From contig NZ_AP029028.1 of NCBI RefSeq assembly GCF_037076565.1, positions 1,860,001 through 1,924,000 of the forward strand: a stretch of DNA of 64,000 nt, given 5' to 3'. The notes beneath the pieces are model-generated. The model worked only from the letters and a program-made list of their open reading frames with translations. It searched no databases and was not told the origin of the DNA. A program made the translations under genes and the position numbers. Source of the stretch: Herbaspirillum sp. DW155. Lineage in GTDB: Bacteria; Pseudomonadota; Gammaproteobacteria; Burkholderiales; Burkholderiaceae_D. Shown here in pieces: positions 15,582-25,888 of this stretch. The stretch's first letter is position 1, and the number at the start of each line of letters is the position of its first letter.

Positions 15582-17051
15582 ATGTGCGAGCCCTCACTGC
15601 GAGTCCGTCCTTTGCGTGCCTTGCGTCACTGGCGTCCATTGTTGGCGGCCTTGCCCCTGATGCTGGCGGCCTGCCAGTCGATGGCGCCGGATTACCAGCG
15701 TCCCGCCGCGCCGGTGGCCGCACGCTATCCGCAACAGGCCGATGCAGCCGATGCGCTTGCACCGGCACTGGTCTGGCAAGTGTATTTCCGCGATCCGCAA
15801 CTGCAGGCCCTCATCACCCAGGCATTGGCCAACAACCGCGACCTGCGCGTTGCCGCCCTGCGGGTCGAGGAGGCGAGGGCGCTTTATGGTATCCAGCGCG
15901 CCGATCTGTTTCCCGCCATCGGCGCCCAGGCGGGCGTGGACCGCTCGCGCACCCCGGCCGATCTCAACCTGACCGGCCGTCCGCTGGTGGGCAGCGCCTA
16001 TCAGGCCGGACTGGGTTTGAGCACCTGGGAACTGGACCTGTGGGGCCGCCTGCGTAGCCTCGACGACGCTGCCCTGCAAAGCGCCCTGGCCAGCGAAGCC
16101 ACGCGCCGCGCCGCTGCGCTGAGCCTGGTGGCCCAGGTGGCCGATGCCTGGCTGGAACTGGCCGAGATCGATGAGCGCCTGGCCATTGCCCGCGATACCA
16201 TCGCCAGCCGCCAGGAGAGCTATCGCATCTTTGCGCGCCGGGTTGAGGTCGGGGCCACTTCGCGCCTGAACCTGACCCAGATCGAAACCCTGCTGACCCA
16301 GGCCCAGGCGCTGGGCGCACAACTGGAACAGCAGCGCGCACAGCGCCTGAATGCCTTGACGCTGCTGGTCGGCGCTCCGGTGGAGCTGTCGGTCGGCCGG
16401 GCGCGCACTGCTCTGGATACCGTCTTCCCCGATATCGCAGCCGGTACGCCTTCGCTATTGCTCACGCGCCGCCCGGATATCGCCGCCGCCGAGCATCGCC
16501 TGCAGGCCGCCAATGCCAACATCGGCGCCGCGCGTGCCGCCTTCTTCCCCAGCATCTCGCTGACCGGCAGCCTTGGCACCGCCAGCGCCGAACTGAACGG
16601 ACTGTTCCGCGACGGCAGCCATGCCTGGAGCTTCTCGCCCAGCATCTCGCTGCCGATCTTCACGGCGGGCCGCCTGCGCAACAACCTGGACCTGGCCGAG
16701 GTGCGGCGCGATCTGGCCGTGGCCAATTACGAGAAGACCGTGCAAGCCGCCTTCCGCGACGTCGCCGATGCCCTGGCCGCCCGCCAGTGGCTGACCCGCC
16801 AGCTGGCCATTGCCGAGACGGCCGAGCAGGTCCAGGCCGAGCGGGCGCGCCTGTCCACGCTGCGTTATGACAACGGCGCCGCACCTTTCCTCGACGTGCT
16901 CGATGCCCAGCGCGACCTGCTGAGCGCCCGCCAGCAGCGCGTACAGATCCGGCGCGCCTTGCTGTCTTCGGCCGTGGCGCTGTATGCGGCGCTGGGTGGC
17001 GACAGCAATGCGGCCACGGCCTTCCCCCTTTCTTCCGGACCTCGACCATGA
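15582..17051 (+). CDS. Outer-membrane factor lipoprotein, NodT/OprM family (489 aa)
   Basis: TolC-type outer-membrane channel of a tripartite exporter. The lipobox ends in LAAC with the lipidated Cys at 31. Two duplicated OEP repeats follow, with family blocks YQRPAAPVAARYP, AGLGLSTWELDLWGRLRSLDDAA and LLTRRPDIAAAEHRLQAANANIGAARAAFFP (each listed by key residues). The ATG at 15582 gives a compact signal peptide; an in-frame TTG at 15546 would extend it by 12 residues. The stop overlaps the next ATG (ATGA), so it is translationally coupled to the HlyD adaptor. With the following ABC genes it forms a complete export route from cytoplasm to outside. Confidence 0.88.
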   Translation: MCEPSLRVRPLRALRHWRPLLAALPLMLAACQSMAPDYQRPAAPVAARYPQQADAADALAPALVWQVYFRDPQLQALITQALANNRDLRVAALRVEEARALYGIQRADLFPAIGAQAGVDRSRTPADLNLTGRPLVGSAYQAGLGLSTWELDLWGRLRSLDDAALQSALASEATRRAAALSLVAQVADAWLELAEIDERLAIARDTIASRQESYRIFARRVEVGATSRLNLTQIETLLTQAQALGAQLEQQRAQRLNALTLLVGAPVELSVGRARTALDTVFPDIAAGTPSLLLTRRPDIAAAEHRLQAANANIGAARAAFFPSISLTGSLGTASAELNGLFRDGSHAWSFSPSISLPIFTAGRLRNNLDLAEVRRDLAVANYEKTVQAAFRDVADALAARQWLTRQLAIAETAEQVQAERARLSTLRYDNGAAPFLDVLDAQRDLLSARQQRVQIRRALLSSAVALYAALGGDSNAATAFPLSSGPRP

Positions 17052-18082
17052 CGCTCCCTCACGCCAAGAAACCTTTGCTGGCCGCTGCCTTGGCCGTCAT
17101 CCTTGCCGGCGGTGCGGCCTACGCCTGGCTGCGCCTGCACCAGAGCGGCCCCGGCGAGGGCTTCGCCAGCGGCAATGGCCGCATCGAAGCCACCGAGGTG
17201 GATGTGGCCACCAAGCTGGGTGGCCGGGTCGATACCATCCTCGTCAACGAAGGCGATTTCGTCAGCGCCGGCCAGCCGCTGGCGCGCATGCAGGTGCTGT
17301 CGCTGGAGGCCCAGCGCGACGAAGCGCAGGCACGCCAGCAGCAAGCGGTCTCGGCCGTGGCCAGTGCCGAAGCCCAGGTAGCCGTGCGCGAGAGCGACCA
17401 TCAGGCCGCCCTGGCCCAGGCGGCCCAGCGCGAGAGTGAACTCGATGCAGCGCGGCGCCGGCTGGCGCGCTCCGAAGTGCTGGTCAAGGAGGGCGCATCG
17501 TCCTTGCAGGAAGTGGACGATGACCGTGCCCGCGTCGCGGGCATGCAAGCCGCCGTGACCGCCGCGCGCACCCAGGTCAGCGGTGCACGCGCCACGGTGA
17601 CTGCCGCCGTGGCCACGGTCCAGCGCATCAAGGTCGACATCGATGACAGCACGCTCACCGCGCCGCGTGCCGGCCGCGTGCAATATCGCATCGCCCAGCC
17701 GGGTGAAGTGCTGGGCAGTGGCGGCAAGCTGCTCAACCTGGTCGACCTGAGCGACGTCTACATGACCTTCTTCGTGCCCGAGGCCGTGGCCGGCCGGCTG
17801 GCGCTGGGCGGCGAGGCTCGCATCGTGCTCGATGCAGCGCCGCAGTACGTGATCCCGGCGCGGATTTCCTTCGTCGCCAGCACCGCCCAGTTCACCCCCA
17901 AGACAGTGGAAACGGCCAGCGAGCGGCAGAAGCTGATGTTTCGCGTCAAGGCGCAGATTGATCCGGCGCTGCTGCGTCAGCATCTGACGCTGGTCAAGAC
18001 CGGCCTGCCGGGCGTGGCCTGGATACGCACCGATGAGGCCCGCGACTGGCCGGCCACGCTGGCGGTGAAGGTTCCGCGATGA
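17048..18082 (+). CDS. HlyD/YbhG-type membrane-fusion adaptor of an ABC exporter (344 aa)
   Basis: Periplasmic adaptor anchored by one N-terminal membrane segment ([20 protein letters not shown]). The biotinyl-lipoyl half-domains ([21 protein letters not shown] and [20 protein letters not shown]) flank a long coiled-coil (about residues 85-190), and a beta-barrel domain follows ([14 protein letters not shown]). This is the YbhG/YhiI pattern, which partners ABC-2 exporters rather than RND pumps. It overlaps both neighbours by 4 bp. The substrate is unknown; relatives export cationic drugs or unidentified compounds. Confidence 0.88.
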   Translation: MTLPHAKKPLLAAALAVILAGGAAYAWLRLHQSGPGEGFASGNGRIEATEVDVATKLGGRVDTILVNEGDFVSAGQPLARMQVLSLEAQRDEAQARQQQAVSAVASAEAQVAVRESDHQAALAQAAQRESELDAARRRLARSEVLVKEGASSLQEVDDDRARVAGMQAAVTAARTQVSGARATVTAAVATVQRIKVDIDDSTLTAPRAGRVQYRIAQPGEVLGSGGKLLNLVDLSDVYMTFFVPEAVAGRLALGGEARIVLDAAPQYVIPARISFVASTAQFTPKTVETASERQKLMFRVKAQIDPALLRQHLTLVKTGLPGVAWIRTDEARDWPATLAVKVPR

Positions 18083-20838
18083 AGGAGCCGCTCGGCCAGG
18101 GCCCGGTGGCGCGCCTGTCGGGCGTGTCGCTGCACTATGGCAGCAAGCCGGCTTTGCAGGCGGTATCGCTGGAGATCCCGGTCGGCTGCATGGTCGGCCT
18201 GATCGGGCCCGATGGCGTGGGCAAATCCAGCCTCCTGTCGCTGGTGGCCGGTGCGCGCGCCTTGCAGCAGGGCGCGGTGGAGGTGCTGGGCGGCGACATG
18301 CGCCGCGCGGGGCACCGCGAACAGGTTTGCCCGCGCATCGCCTACATGCCGCAAGGGCTGGGCAAGAATCTCTATCCCACGCTCTCCGTGGAAGAAAACC
18401 TGCAATTCTTCGGCCGCCTGTTCGGCCAGTCCGCGCAGGAACGCCGCAGCCGCATCGATACGCTCACCACCGGCACCGGCCTGGCGCCCTTCCTGACACG
18501 GCCTGCCGGCAAGCTCTCCGGCGGCATGAAGCAGAAGCTGGGGCTGTGCTGTTCGCTGATCCATGATCCCGATCTGCTGATCCTGGACGAGCCCACCACC
18601 GGTGTCGATCCGCTCTCGCGTGCGCAGTTCTGGGAGCTGATCGCGCATATCCGCCAGCAGCGACCCGGCATGAGCGTCATCGTCGCCACCGCCTACATGG
18701 AAGAAGCCGACCGCTTCGATTTCCTGGTGGCGATGGACGATGGTCAGGTCCTGGCCACCGGCACCCCCGCCGAACTGCACGCCCGCACCGGCACCGCTTC
18801 GCTGGAAGAGGCCTTCATCGCCTTGCTGCCACCGGACAAGCGGCGCGGCCACCAGCCGGTGCAGGTGAGCCCGCTGGACCCGGCGCGCGAGGCCGACATC
18901 GCCATCGAAGCGCGCGGCCTGACCATGCGCTTTGGCGACTTCATGGCGGTGGACCATGTGGACTTCCGCATCCGGCGCGGCGAGATCTTCGGTTTTCTCG
19001 GCTCTAACGGTTGTGGCAAGTCCACCACCATGAAGATGCTGACCGGCCTCTTGCCCGCCAGCGAAGGCCAGGCCTGGCTGTTCGGCCAGACCGTCGATCC
19101 ACGCGACATGGCTACCCGCGCCCGCGTGGGCTACATGTCGCAGGCCTTTTCACTCTATGGCGAACTGAGCGTGCGCCAGAACCTGGTCCTGCATGCGCGT
19201 CTGTACCGTGTGCCGCCTGAGCAGATCGCTGCGCGCACCGAGGAGATGGCGCAGCGCTTCGGCCTGCTGGAGGTGATGGACAGCCTGCCCGAGAGCCTGC
19301 CCCTGGGCATCCGCCAACGGCTCTCGCTGGCCGTGGCCATGGTGCACAAGCCGGAGCTGCTGATCCTGGATGAACCGACCTCGGGCGTGGACCCGATTGC
19401 GCGCGACCTGTTCTGGCAACTGATGATCGACCTGGCGCGGCGCGACCAGGTGACCATCTTCATCTCCACCCACTTCATGAACGAGGCCCAGCGCTGCGAC
19501 CGCATCTCGCTCATGCATGCGGGCCGCGTGCTGGTCAGCGCCACCCCCGACGAACTGATCCGGCAGCGCGGTGCCTCAACTCTGGAACAAGCCTTCATCG
19601 CCTATCTGGAAGAGGCGGCGGCCAAGGGCGTGAATCCGCCCGCACCTGAAGCAAAGCTCACATCGGCTCCAAACCGCCGTCCTGCGGGCCTTGCGCTACG
19701 CCCCGGACGCCTGCGCACCAGCCTGGGCCGGGCGCTGAGCTACAGCCAGCGCGAGAGCCTGGAGTTGCGGCGCGACCCGGTACGCGCCACGCTGGCCTTG
19801 CTGGGTACGGTGATCCTGATGTTCATCATCGGCTATGGCATCAACCTGGACGTGGAAAACCTCAGCTATGCCGTGCTCGACCGCGACCAGACCGGCCTGA
19901 GCCAGAACTATGCGCTCAACCTCTCGGGCTCGCGCTACTTCATCGAGCGTCCGCCCATCAGCGATTACCAGGACCTGGACCGCCGCATGCGCAGCGGCGA
20001 GATTTCGCTGGCCATTGAAATCCCGCCCGGTTTTGCCCGCGATATTGCGCGCGGCAAACCGGTGGAAGTGGGGGCCTGGGTCGATGGCGCCATGCCCACG
20101 CGCGCCGAGACCGTGCGCGGCTACGTGCAGGGCATGCATCAGCTGTGGCTGGCCGACATGGCCACGCACCGGCTCGGACAGCGCGTGGGCCAGGCCGCCA
20201 CCATCGAGACGCGCTATCGCTACAACCCGGATGTGAAGAGCCTGCCGGCGATGGTGCCGGCCATCATTCCGTTGCTGCTGATGATGATTCCCGCGATGCT
20301 GACAGCCCTGTCGGTAGTGCGCGAGAAGGAGTTGGGCTCCATCCTCAATCTCTACGTGACGCCCGTCACGCGCACCGAATTTCTGCTGGGCAAGCAACTG
20401 CCTTATCTGCTGCTGGGCATGCTCAATTTCGCCATGCTCACGGTGTTGGCGGTGACCGTGTTCGGGGTGCCGGTCAAGGGCAGTCTCTTCACGCTGACGC
20501 TGGCCGCGCTGATCTTCGTGATCTGCTCCACCGGCTTGGGCCTGCTGGCCTCGACCTTTACCCGCAGCCAGATCGCAGCGCTGTTCGTGACTATGATCGG
20601 CACCATCATTCCCTGCGTGCAGTTTGCCGGACTCCTGAATCCGGTCTCCTCGCTCGAAGGCATGGGGGCGCTGGTCGGGCAGATCTATCCGGCCACGCAT
20701 TTCCTCACCATCAGCCGCGGCGTGTTCAGCAAGGCGCTTGCGGTGGGGGACCTGGGGGCTTCGTTCTGGCCGCTGGTGGTGGCGGCGCCCGCGATCCTGG
20801 GCTTCTCGGTGCTGCTGTTGAAGAAGCAGGAGCAGTGA
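18079..20838 (+). CDS. Fused double ATPase plus ABC-2 permease (RbbA/YhiH-like, 919 aa)
   Basis: One polypeptide with two ABC ATPase domains and a permease. ATPase 1: Walker [10 protein letters not shown] (43-51), signature LSGGMKQKL, Walker [14 protein letters not shown]. ATPase 2: Walker [10 protein letters not shown], Walker [14 protein letters not shown], but a non-canonical signature [12 protein letters not shown] in place of LSGGxxQR, which is usual for this YbhF/YhiH group. The C-terminal 360 residues form an ABC-2 permease with a large periplasmic domain after the first helix and a final [16 protein letters not shown] block. It overlaps the adaptor gene by 4 bp and precedes the second permease by 1 nt. 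It supplies energy and half the transport channel of the exporter. Confidence 0.9.
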   Translation: MKEPLGQGPVARLSGVSLHYGSKPALQAVSLEIPVGCMVGLIGPDGVGKSSLLSLVAGARALQQGAVEVLGGDMRRAGHREQVCPRIAYMPQGLGKNLYPTLSVEENLQFFGRLFGQSAQERRSRIDTLTTGTGLAPFLTRPAGKLSGGMKQKLGLCCSLIHDPDLLILDEPTTGVDPLSRAQFWELIAHIRQQRPGMSVIVATAYMEEADRFDFLVAMDDGQVLATGTPAELHARTGTASLEEAFIALLPPDKRRGHQPVQVSPLDPAREADIAIEARGLTMRFGDFMAVDHVDFRIRRGEIFGFLGSNGCGKSTTMKMLTGLLPASEGQAWLFGQTVDPRDMATRARVGYMSQAFSLYGELSVRQNLVLHARLYRVPPEQIAARTEEMAQRFGLLEVMDSLPESLPLGIRQRLSLAVAMVHKPELLILDEPTSGVDPIARDLFWQLMIDLARRDQVTIFISTHFMNEAQRCDRISLMHAGRVLVSATPDELIRQRGASTLEQAFIAYLEEAAAKGVNPPAPEAKLTSAPNRRPAGLALRPGRLRTSLGRALSYSQRESLELRRDPVRATLALLGTVILMFIIGYGINLDVENLSYAVLDRDQTGLSQNYALNLSGSRYFIERPPISDYQDLDRRMRSGEISLAIEIPPGFARDIARGKPVEVGAWVDGAMPTRAETVRGYVQGMHQLWLADMATHRLGQRVGQAATIETRYRYNPDVKSLPAMVPAIIPLLLMMIPAMLTALSVVREKELGSILNLYVTPVTRTEFLLGKQLPYLLLGMLNFAMLTVLAVTVFGVPVKGSLFTLTLAALIFVICSTGLGLLASTFTRSQIAALFVTMIGTIIPCVQFAGLLNPVSSLEGMGALVGQIYPATHFLTISRGVFSKALAVGDLGASFWPLVVAAPAILGFSVLLLKKQEQ

Positions 20839-20839
20839 G

Positions 20840-21976
20840 ATGCGCCGCGCTCCTGCCAGCCTGTCCAATATCTTCCGCCTCGGCATCAAGGAGCTGTGGA
20901 GCCTGCTGCGCGATCCGGCCATGCTGGTGTTGATCGCCTACACCTTTACGCTGTCCATCTATGTCGCCGCCACGGCCATGCCGGAGAGCCTGCACAACGC
21001 CGCCATCGCCATCGTCGACAACGATGGCTCACCGTTGTCGGCGCGCATTGCGTCGCTGTTCTATCCGCCGCATTTCAAGGCTGCCAGCCTGGTTACGGCG
21101 CGCGAGGCGGATGCCGGGCTGGATGCGGGCGACTACACCTTCGTGCTCGACATCCCGGCCGACTTCCAGCGCGACGTGCTGGCCGGGCGCGCCCCGGCGG
21201 TGCAACTGAACGTGGATGCCACGCGCATGAGCCAGGCCTTCACCGGCAACAGCTACATCCAGCAGATGGTCACCAGCGAGGTCACGCAGTTCGTGCGTCG
21301 TAGCGAGGCCGCCGGCACTGCGCCGGTGGGTCTGGCCTTGCGCATGCGCTTCAATCCCAACCTGGAGCAATCCTGGTTCGGTTCGCTCATGGAGATCATC
21401 AACAACGTCACCATGCTCTCCATCATCCTGACCGGTGCCGCACTCATCCGCGAGCGCGAGCACGGCACCATCGAACACCTGCTGGTGATGCCGGTCAGTC
21501 CGGCCGAGATCATGCTGGCCAAGGTGTGGGCGATGGGATCGGTGGTCGCCCTGGCGGCACTGGCTTCGCTGCTGCTGATCGTGCGCTGGGCACTGCAGGT
21601 GCCTATTGAAGGCTCGCTGGCGCTGTTCATGCTGGTGACGGTGCTGCATCTGTTTGCCACCACCTCGATGGGCATCTTCATGGCCACGCTGGCGCGCTCG
21701 ATGCCGCAGTTCGGCATGCTCGCCGTACTGGTGCTGTTGCCGCTGCAACTGCTGTCGGGCGGCTCCACGCCGCGTGAGAGCATGCCTGTACCGGTACAGG
21801 ACATCATGCTGGCCGCCCCGACCACGCATTTTGTCGCGGCGGGGCAGGCCATACTGTACCGGGGCGCTGGCCTGGAAGTGATCTGGCCGCAACTGCTGGC
21901 CATCCTGGGAATTGGCCTGGTCCTGTTTGTAGCTGCACTGGGCCGGTTCAGGAAGACCATCAGCCAGATGGCGTGA
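20840..21976 (+). CDS. ABC-2 type permease, YhhJ/YbhR-like (378 aa)
   Basis: Second membrane subunit of the exporter. An N-terminal helix (DPAMLVLIAYTFTLSIYVAAT) is followed by a periplasmic domain of about 130 residues (SLHNAAIAIVDNDGSPLS and onward). Five further membrane segments include the hallmark EREHGTIEHLLVMPVSPAEIMLAKVW loop and a conserved LLSGGSTPRESMP turn. It starts 1 nt after the fused ATPase-permease stop, so translation is coupled. Together the four genes encode a complete outer-membrane factor, adaptor, ATPase and permease set. Confidence 0.9.
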   Translation: MRRAPASLSNIFRLGIKELWSLLRDPAMLVLIAYTFTLSIYVAATAMPESLHNAAIAIVDNDGSPLSARIASLFYPPHFKAASLVTAREADAGLDAGDYTFVLDIPADFQRDVLAGRAPAVQLNVDATRMSQAFTGNSYIQQMVTSEVTQFVRRSEAAGTAPVGLALRMRFNPNLEQSWFGSLMEIINNVTMLSIILTGAALIREREHGTIEHLLVMPVSPAEIMLAKVWAMGSVVALAALASLLLIVRWALQVPIEGSLALFMLVTVLHLFATTSMGIFMATLARSMPQFGMLAVLVLLPLQLLSGGSTPRESMPVPVQDIMLAAPTTHFVAAGQAILYRGAGLEVIWPQLLAILGIGLVLFVAALGRFRKTISQMA

Positions 21977-22055
21977 TGGCGGCGCGGGTGTGCAGAGACA
22001 GCGCCCGCGCAAGGAGATGGTTGATTAGCGATGTCATCGACAAGGAGCAAGCATC

Positions 22056-22220
22056 ATGGATTTCAACAGCCCATCCACCTGGATACCCGTCATCAGCATT
22101 GCGCTGCTCCTGATCGGCTATGGCATGCGCGCCCGCGCGTGGGCGCCGTATTGCATGCTGGCGGGGGCGTTTGGATTGCTGGGGGTGTTGGTGTATCGGG
22201 TGTCGGTGGCGATAGGCTGA
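22056..22220 (+). CDS. Small two-helix membrane protein (54 aa)
   Basis: Starts MDFNSPSTWIPVISIALLL and ends RVSVAIG. It has two hydrophobic segments (residues about 9-21 and 33-50) split by a short positive turn (MRARAW). AAGGAG lies 9 nt before the ATG. It begins 79 nt after the exporter permease on the same strand, so it could be co-transcribed as a small accessory protein. No family is recognised. Codon use at its end drifts from the neighbours (GTG, GGG and TTG rich), but the ribosome-binding site and hydrophobic pattern support a real gene. Confidence 0.55.
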   Translation: MDFNSPSTWIPVISIALLLIGYGMRARAWAPYCMLAGAFGLLGVLVYRVSVAIG

Positions 22221-22266
22221 AGCAAGCTCTTTTGCTCAGCCACGAGGGATCGAGAGCACTGAAAAC

Positions 22267-22479
22267 TCAGGCATGAAGCTCGCGTTCGGGTTCGACTGAC
22301 AACCGCATGCCGACGGTCTTGAGTACTGCCAGCAGTGCCAACAACCCCGCTACGCGATCGTTCGGGGCCTCCAGTGATTCCATGGATGCCTTCAGATATT
22401 CGACTGCCAGAGCATGGTTCGCCCGGAGCTCGGCGATTTCCCGTTCATGATGGGAAACCGCTGCCTTGACCTTATTCAT
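22267..22479 (-). pseudogene. Antitoxin-like remnant lacking its helix-turn-helix (70 aa)
   Basis: The N-terminal half (HEREIAELRANHALAVEYLKASMESLEAPNDRVAGLLAL, given as a region) and the C-terminal tail (LLAVLKTVGMRLSVEP) both resemble the HI1420/HigA-type addiction-module antidote family. In those proteins about 40-45 residues containing the DNA-binding helix-turn-helix normally sit between the two parts. Here LLAL joins directly to LAVLKTVG, as if an in-frame deletion had occurred between similar CTGGCA-type repeats. GGAGG lies 6 nt before the ATG at 22479, so it may still be translated. No toxin gene is adjacent. The family match is from memory of the pattern, not a search. Confidence 0.5.
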
Positions 22480-22574
22480 GTTTGCCTCCGCTTCCATTTT
22501 TCCGATAATCCATCCCGCATTTGAAATGCTTCGAACGCCCCTTGCCCATGAAGCAATCAGTTGTGCCAGCCATC

Positions 22575-22612
22575 AAAAAAATCGCCCCCTGTCAAACTGC
22601 ACAGGGGGCGAT
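22575..22612 (-). terminator. Strong terminator of the parE-parC operon
   Basis: ATCGCCCCCTGT (22581-22592) and ACAGGGGGCGAT (22601-22612) form a perfect 12-bp stem with an 8-nt loop. On the minus strand it is followed by a run of T, 24 nt after the parC stop. Confidence 0.9.
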
Positions 22613-22635
22613 CTCACAGTGAAGAGGAACCGGCG

Positions 22636-24951
22636 TCAGCCTTGCGAGCGCAATCCCGTCGCCTTGATGCGCGACTCCAGCACGCGTCCCTTGCGTGCGC
22701 GCTTGCCCACATGCGCCAGCAGCTTCTCGCCGCTCAAGGCAATTTCCTTGGGCTTGCTCATGTTGCCGGTGCCATAAACCACCACACCCTTCTGGCTGAT
22801 GGCCTGGGCGGCGACCAGCTTCTCGTTCTTCTCCAGCTCCATCAGGTTCACGCCACGGCCACCGGAGGAGAGGGTTTTCATCTCGTCCAGGCCAAACACC
22901 AGCAGACGGCCGTTTGCCGAGACGCAAGCCACGGCGCTGGCGTCAGCGGCCACCACGCTGGGGGCCAGCGGCAGCGCACCTTCGTCCAGCGTGAAGAAAC
23001 TCTTGCCCCCCTTGACGCGTCCAAACATGTCGGACGCCTTGGCGATGAAACCGGCCGCCGCATCAGAGGCCAGCAGCAAGGTGGTATCGGCCGGACCGGC
23101 AAAGTAATGCTGGATGCTGCTGCCGCTGGCCAGCTCGATCAGCGTCGTGACAGGCACACCATCACCGCGCGCATTGGGCAGCGCATTGACCGCAATCGTG
23201 TAGACCCGGCCGTTGGAGCCGAAGGCCAGCAGGTTGTCCACGGTGCGGCATTCGAAGGCACCATACAGGCTGTCACCGGCCTTGAAGGTGAATTGCGTCG
23301 CATCGTGGCCATGACCGGTGCGCGCGCGTACCCAGCCCTTCTGCGAAATGATCACCGTCACCGGTTCATCGATCACCTTCTGCTCGAAGGTGGCACGCTC
23401 GGCTTCTTCGATGATGGTGCGTCGGGCGTCGCCATAGGTCTTGGCGTCGCCTTCGATTTCCTTGATGACCAGCTTCTTCATCGAAGAAGGATTGTCCAGC
23501 AGGTCCTGCAGCGTGGTCTTCTCGCTGCGCAGCTCGGCCAGTTCCTGCTGGATCTTGATGGCTTCCAGTCGCGCCAGCTGGCGCAGGCGGATTTCCAGGA
23601 TGTCTTCGGCCTGGCGGTCGGAGAGCTTGAAGGCGGCGATCAGGGCCGGCTTCGGTTCGTCGGATTCGCGGATGATCCGGATCACTTTGTCGATGTTCAA
23701 CAGCACCGCTTCGCGGCCTTCCAGGATGTGGATGCGGTCGTTGACCTTCTGCATGCGGAACTGCGTGCGGCGCGTCACCGTCTCGAAACGGAAGCTGATC
23801 CACTCGGTAAGGATATCGGTCAGGTTCTTCTGGCGCGGACGTCCATCGCCGCCGATCATCACCAGATTCAGCGAGGCACTGGTCTCCAGCGAGGTCTGCG
23901 CCAGAAGCGTGTTCATGAACTCGGTCTGGTCCTGGTTCTTGGACTTGGGCTCGAAGACCAGGCGCACCGGTGCTTCGCGGCCGGACTCGTCGCGCACGGC
24001 GTCGAGCAGGCCGAGGATGGCGGTCTTCTGCGCCTGCTGTTCGGGCGTGAGCGACTTCTTGCCGAGTTTGAGCTTGGGATTGGTCAGTTCTTCGATTTCT
24101 TCCAGCACGCGCTGCGAGGAGACGCCCGGCGGCAGTTCAGTAATGACCGCCTGCCACTGGCCGCGCGCCAGGTCTTCGATCTTCCAGCGCGCGCGCACCT
24201 TCAGGCTGCCACGGCCGCTCTGGTACATCTCTGCGATGGTCGACTTCGGGGTGATGATCTGGCCGCCACCGGGGAAGTCCGGGCCGGGGATCAGCTCCAT
24301 CAGCTCGGCATGCGTGATCTTGGGATTGCGGATCATCGCCACGGCGGCCCTCGCCACTTCGGTCAGGTTGTGCGAGGGGATTTCAGTGGCCATGCCCACC
24401 GCAATGCCGGAGGCGCCGTTCAAGAGCAGGAAGGGCAGGCGCGCCGGCAAGAGGCGCGGCTCTTCGGTGGAGCCATCGTAGTTGGGCTGGAACTCCACCG
24501 TGCCCATGTCGATTTCATCGAGCAGCAACTTGCTGATGGGCGTCAGGCGCGCTTCGGTGTAGCGCATCGCCGCGGCACCGTCGCCATCGCGTGAACCGAA
24601 GTTGCCGTGGCCGTCGATCAGGGGATAGCGCAGCGAGAAATCCTGCGCCATGCGCACCAGCGCGTCATACACCGACTGGTCGCCGTGCGGGTGCAGCTTG
24701 CCCAGCACGTCGCCGACCACGGCGGCGGACTTGCGCGGCTTGGCTGCGGCGTTGAGCGCCAGTTCATTCATCGCGTAGAGGATGCGGCGCTGCACCGGCT
24801 TCTGGCCATCGGCGACATCAGGCAGGGCGCGGCCCTTGACCACCGAGATCGCGTAATCGAGATAGGCGCGTTCGGCGAAGGTGGAGAGCGTCAGCGATTC
24901 GCCATCGGGCGTCGCCGGAGCTTGGTCAAACAGGGTCGGTTGATCGGTCAT
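22636..24951 (-). CDS. parC: DNA topoisomerase IV subunit A (771 aa)
   Basis: Type IIA topoisomerase subunit that cuts and rejoins DNA to decatenate daughter chromosomes. The catalytic tyrosine is Tyr131 ([13 protein letters not shown]), preceded by [11 protein letters not shown] and the quinolone region [17 protein letters not shown] (88-104). The C-terminal half carries the beta-pinwheel repeats ([38 protein letters not shown]). The positions equal to E. coli ParC Ser80 and Glu84 are Gln92 and Asp96. Identity as ParC rather than GyrA follows from the shorter tail and linkage to parE. It is last in an operon after parE and a lytic transglycosylase (33-nt gap). Confidence 0.95.
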   Translation of the reverse strand: MTDQPTLFDQAPATPDGESLTLSTFAERAYLDYAISVVKGRALPDVADGQKPVQRRILYAMNELALNAAAKPRKSAAVVGDVLGKLHPHGDQSVYDALVRMAQDFSLRYPLIDGHGNFGSRDGDGAAAMRYTEARLTPISKLLLDEIDMGTVEFQPNYDGSTEEPRLLPARLPFLLLNGASGIAVGMATEIPSHNLTEVARAAVAMIRNPKITHAELMELIPGPDFPGGGQIITPKSTIAEMYQSGRGSLKVRARWKIEDLARGQWQAVITELPPGVSSQRVLEEIEELTNPKLKLGKKSLTPEQQAQKTAILGLLDAVRDESGREAPVRLVFEPKSKNQDQTEFMNTLLAQTSLETSASLNLVMIGGDGRPRQKNLTDILTEWISFRFETVTRRTQFRMQKVNDRIHILEGREAVLLNIDKVIRIIRESDEPKPALIAAFKLSDRQAEDILEIRLRQLARLEAIKIQQELAELRSEKTTLQDLLDNPSSMKKLVIKEIEGDAKTYGDARRTIIEEAERATFEQKVIDEPVTVIISQKGWVRARTGHGHDATQFTFKAGDSLYGAFECRTVDNLLAFGSNGRVYTIAVNALPNARGDGVPVTTLIELASGSSIQHYFAGPADTTLLLASDAAAGFIAKASDMFGRVKGGKSFFTLDEGALPLAPSVVAADASAVACVSANGRLLVFGLDEMKTLSSGGRGVNLMELEKNEKLVAAQAISQKGVVVYGTGNMSKPKEIALSGEKLLAHVGKRARKGRVLESRIKATGLRSQG

Positions 24952-24984
24952 GGAGCTTGTCTTGTTGTGTTCGGTTTGACTTGG

Positions 24985-25887
24985 TTAATCGTTGATGGCC
25001 GCTTCGCGCGGCGGCAGCGTCACCTTCAGGCGCGCATTGCCGCCGTTACCGGCAGCGGCGGCGCGCTCGCCGGAAGCCAGGCGCAGCGCACCGGGCGGGC
25101 GATACAGTTCATAGAAACGCGACACCAGCCGCACATAGCCCTGGGTCTCGGGATAGGGCGGGATCTTGTTGCCATACTTCTGCACCGCGCCTTCACCGGC
25201 GTTGTACGACGCGATGGCCAGTTCCACATGCTGCGGGAACATCGCCATGAGGTCGCGCAGGTAGCGCGCAGCCAGGCGGATGTTGATCTTCGGGTCGGTC
25301 AGCTTCTGGTGCAGGGTCTTGCGGCGGTCGCCTTGCAGGCCATAGCGCTCGGCCGTGTCGGGCAGGATCTGCATCAGGCCCACCGCGCCCTTGCTGGAGA
25401 CGGCCGTGGCATTGAAGCCGGACTCGGCCGTCATCACGGCCTTCAACAGCGCCGCATCCAGACCGAATTCGCTGGCCGCTTCGGTGAGCAGGCTGTCGTA
25501 CTTGCGCGCATCGCGATGGGCCAGCATGGTCTTGACGAAAGGCGGATCGGCCGGCGTCACCGCTTCCTTGCTGCCCGGATGATTGAGCAGCGATGCACTG
25601 CTGGCCATGAGCTTGTCCGGGTCGTCGAGATTCTGCGCATAGAAGTGGACCGCGCCATCGGCATCGGTGTACCGGTACACAATGGTCTTGGACTTCTTTG
25701 CGCCCGCAACCGTACCGGTACTGTCCTTGCCACTGTCTGCTGCTTCCACCCGCATGTGCTGTACACCATCGGCATCGGTGTACCGGACCACTTGTTGCGA
25801 CTGTACCGGTCCAGTGCACAGCAGTGTCAGGCCGCCCAGGAGGGCGGTGGCGAACACGCGGGCAGGCAGGAACGCGGCGCGGCGCAT
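24985..25887 (-). CDS. Lytic transglycosylase with DUF4124-like N-terminus (300 aa)
   Basis: Secreted murein lytic transglycosylase. The signal peptide is residues 1-30 (FATALLGGLTLLCTGPVQS). Two copies of a YTDADG motif follow, at residues 36-41 and 73-78 (VVRYTDADGVQHMRV and YRYTDADGAVHFYAQ), resembling DUF4124-type envelope modules. The SLT goose-lysozyme-like domain spans about residues 140-260, with catalytic Glu155 (MTAESGFNATAVSSKGAVGLMQ) and YNAGEGAVQKYG. The ATG at 25887 lies 1 nt after the parE stop, so translation is coupled. It cleaves peptidoglycan with 1,6-anhydroMurNAc formation. Its place between parE and parC ties cell-wall cutting to the decatenation operon. Confidence 0.88.
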   Translation of the reverse strand: MRRAAFLPARVFATALLGGLTLLCTGPVQSQQVVRYTDADGVQHMRVEAADSGKDSTGTVAGAKKSKTIVYRYTDADGAVHFYAQNLDDPDKLMASSASLLNHPGSKEAVTPADPPFVKTMLAHRDARKYDSLLTEAASEFGLDAALLKAVMTAESGFNATAVSSKGAVGLMQILPDTAERYGLQGDRRKTLHQKLTDPKINIRLAARYLRDLMAMFPQHVELAIASYNAGEGAVQKYGNKIPPYPETQGYVRLVSRFYELYRPPGALRLASGERAAAAGNGGNARLKVTLPPREAAIND

Positions 25888-25888
25888 G

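Noticed and set aside
20145..20933. An alternative reading frame across the end of the ABC fusion protein.
   Set aside because: It overlaps two well-supported genes and gives a composition-biased product without motifs.
22561..24594. A 677-codon open frame opposite parC, and similar long frames opposite parE (26669-27838), the dipeptide genes and the DHA2 exporter.
   Set aside because: Composition-driven shadows: His/Arg/Gln-rich products without motifs, covering proven genes.
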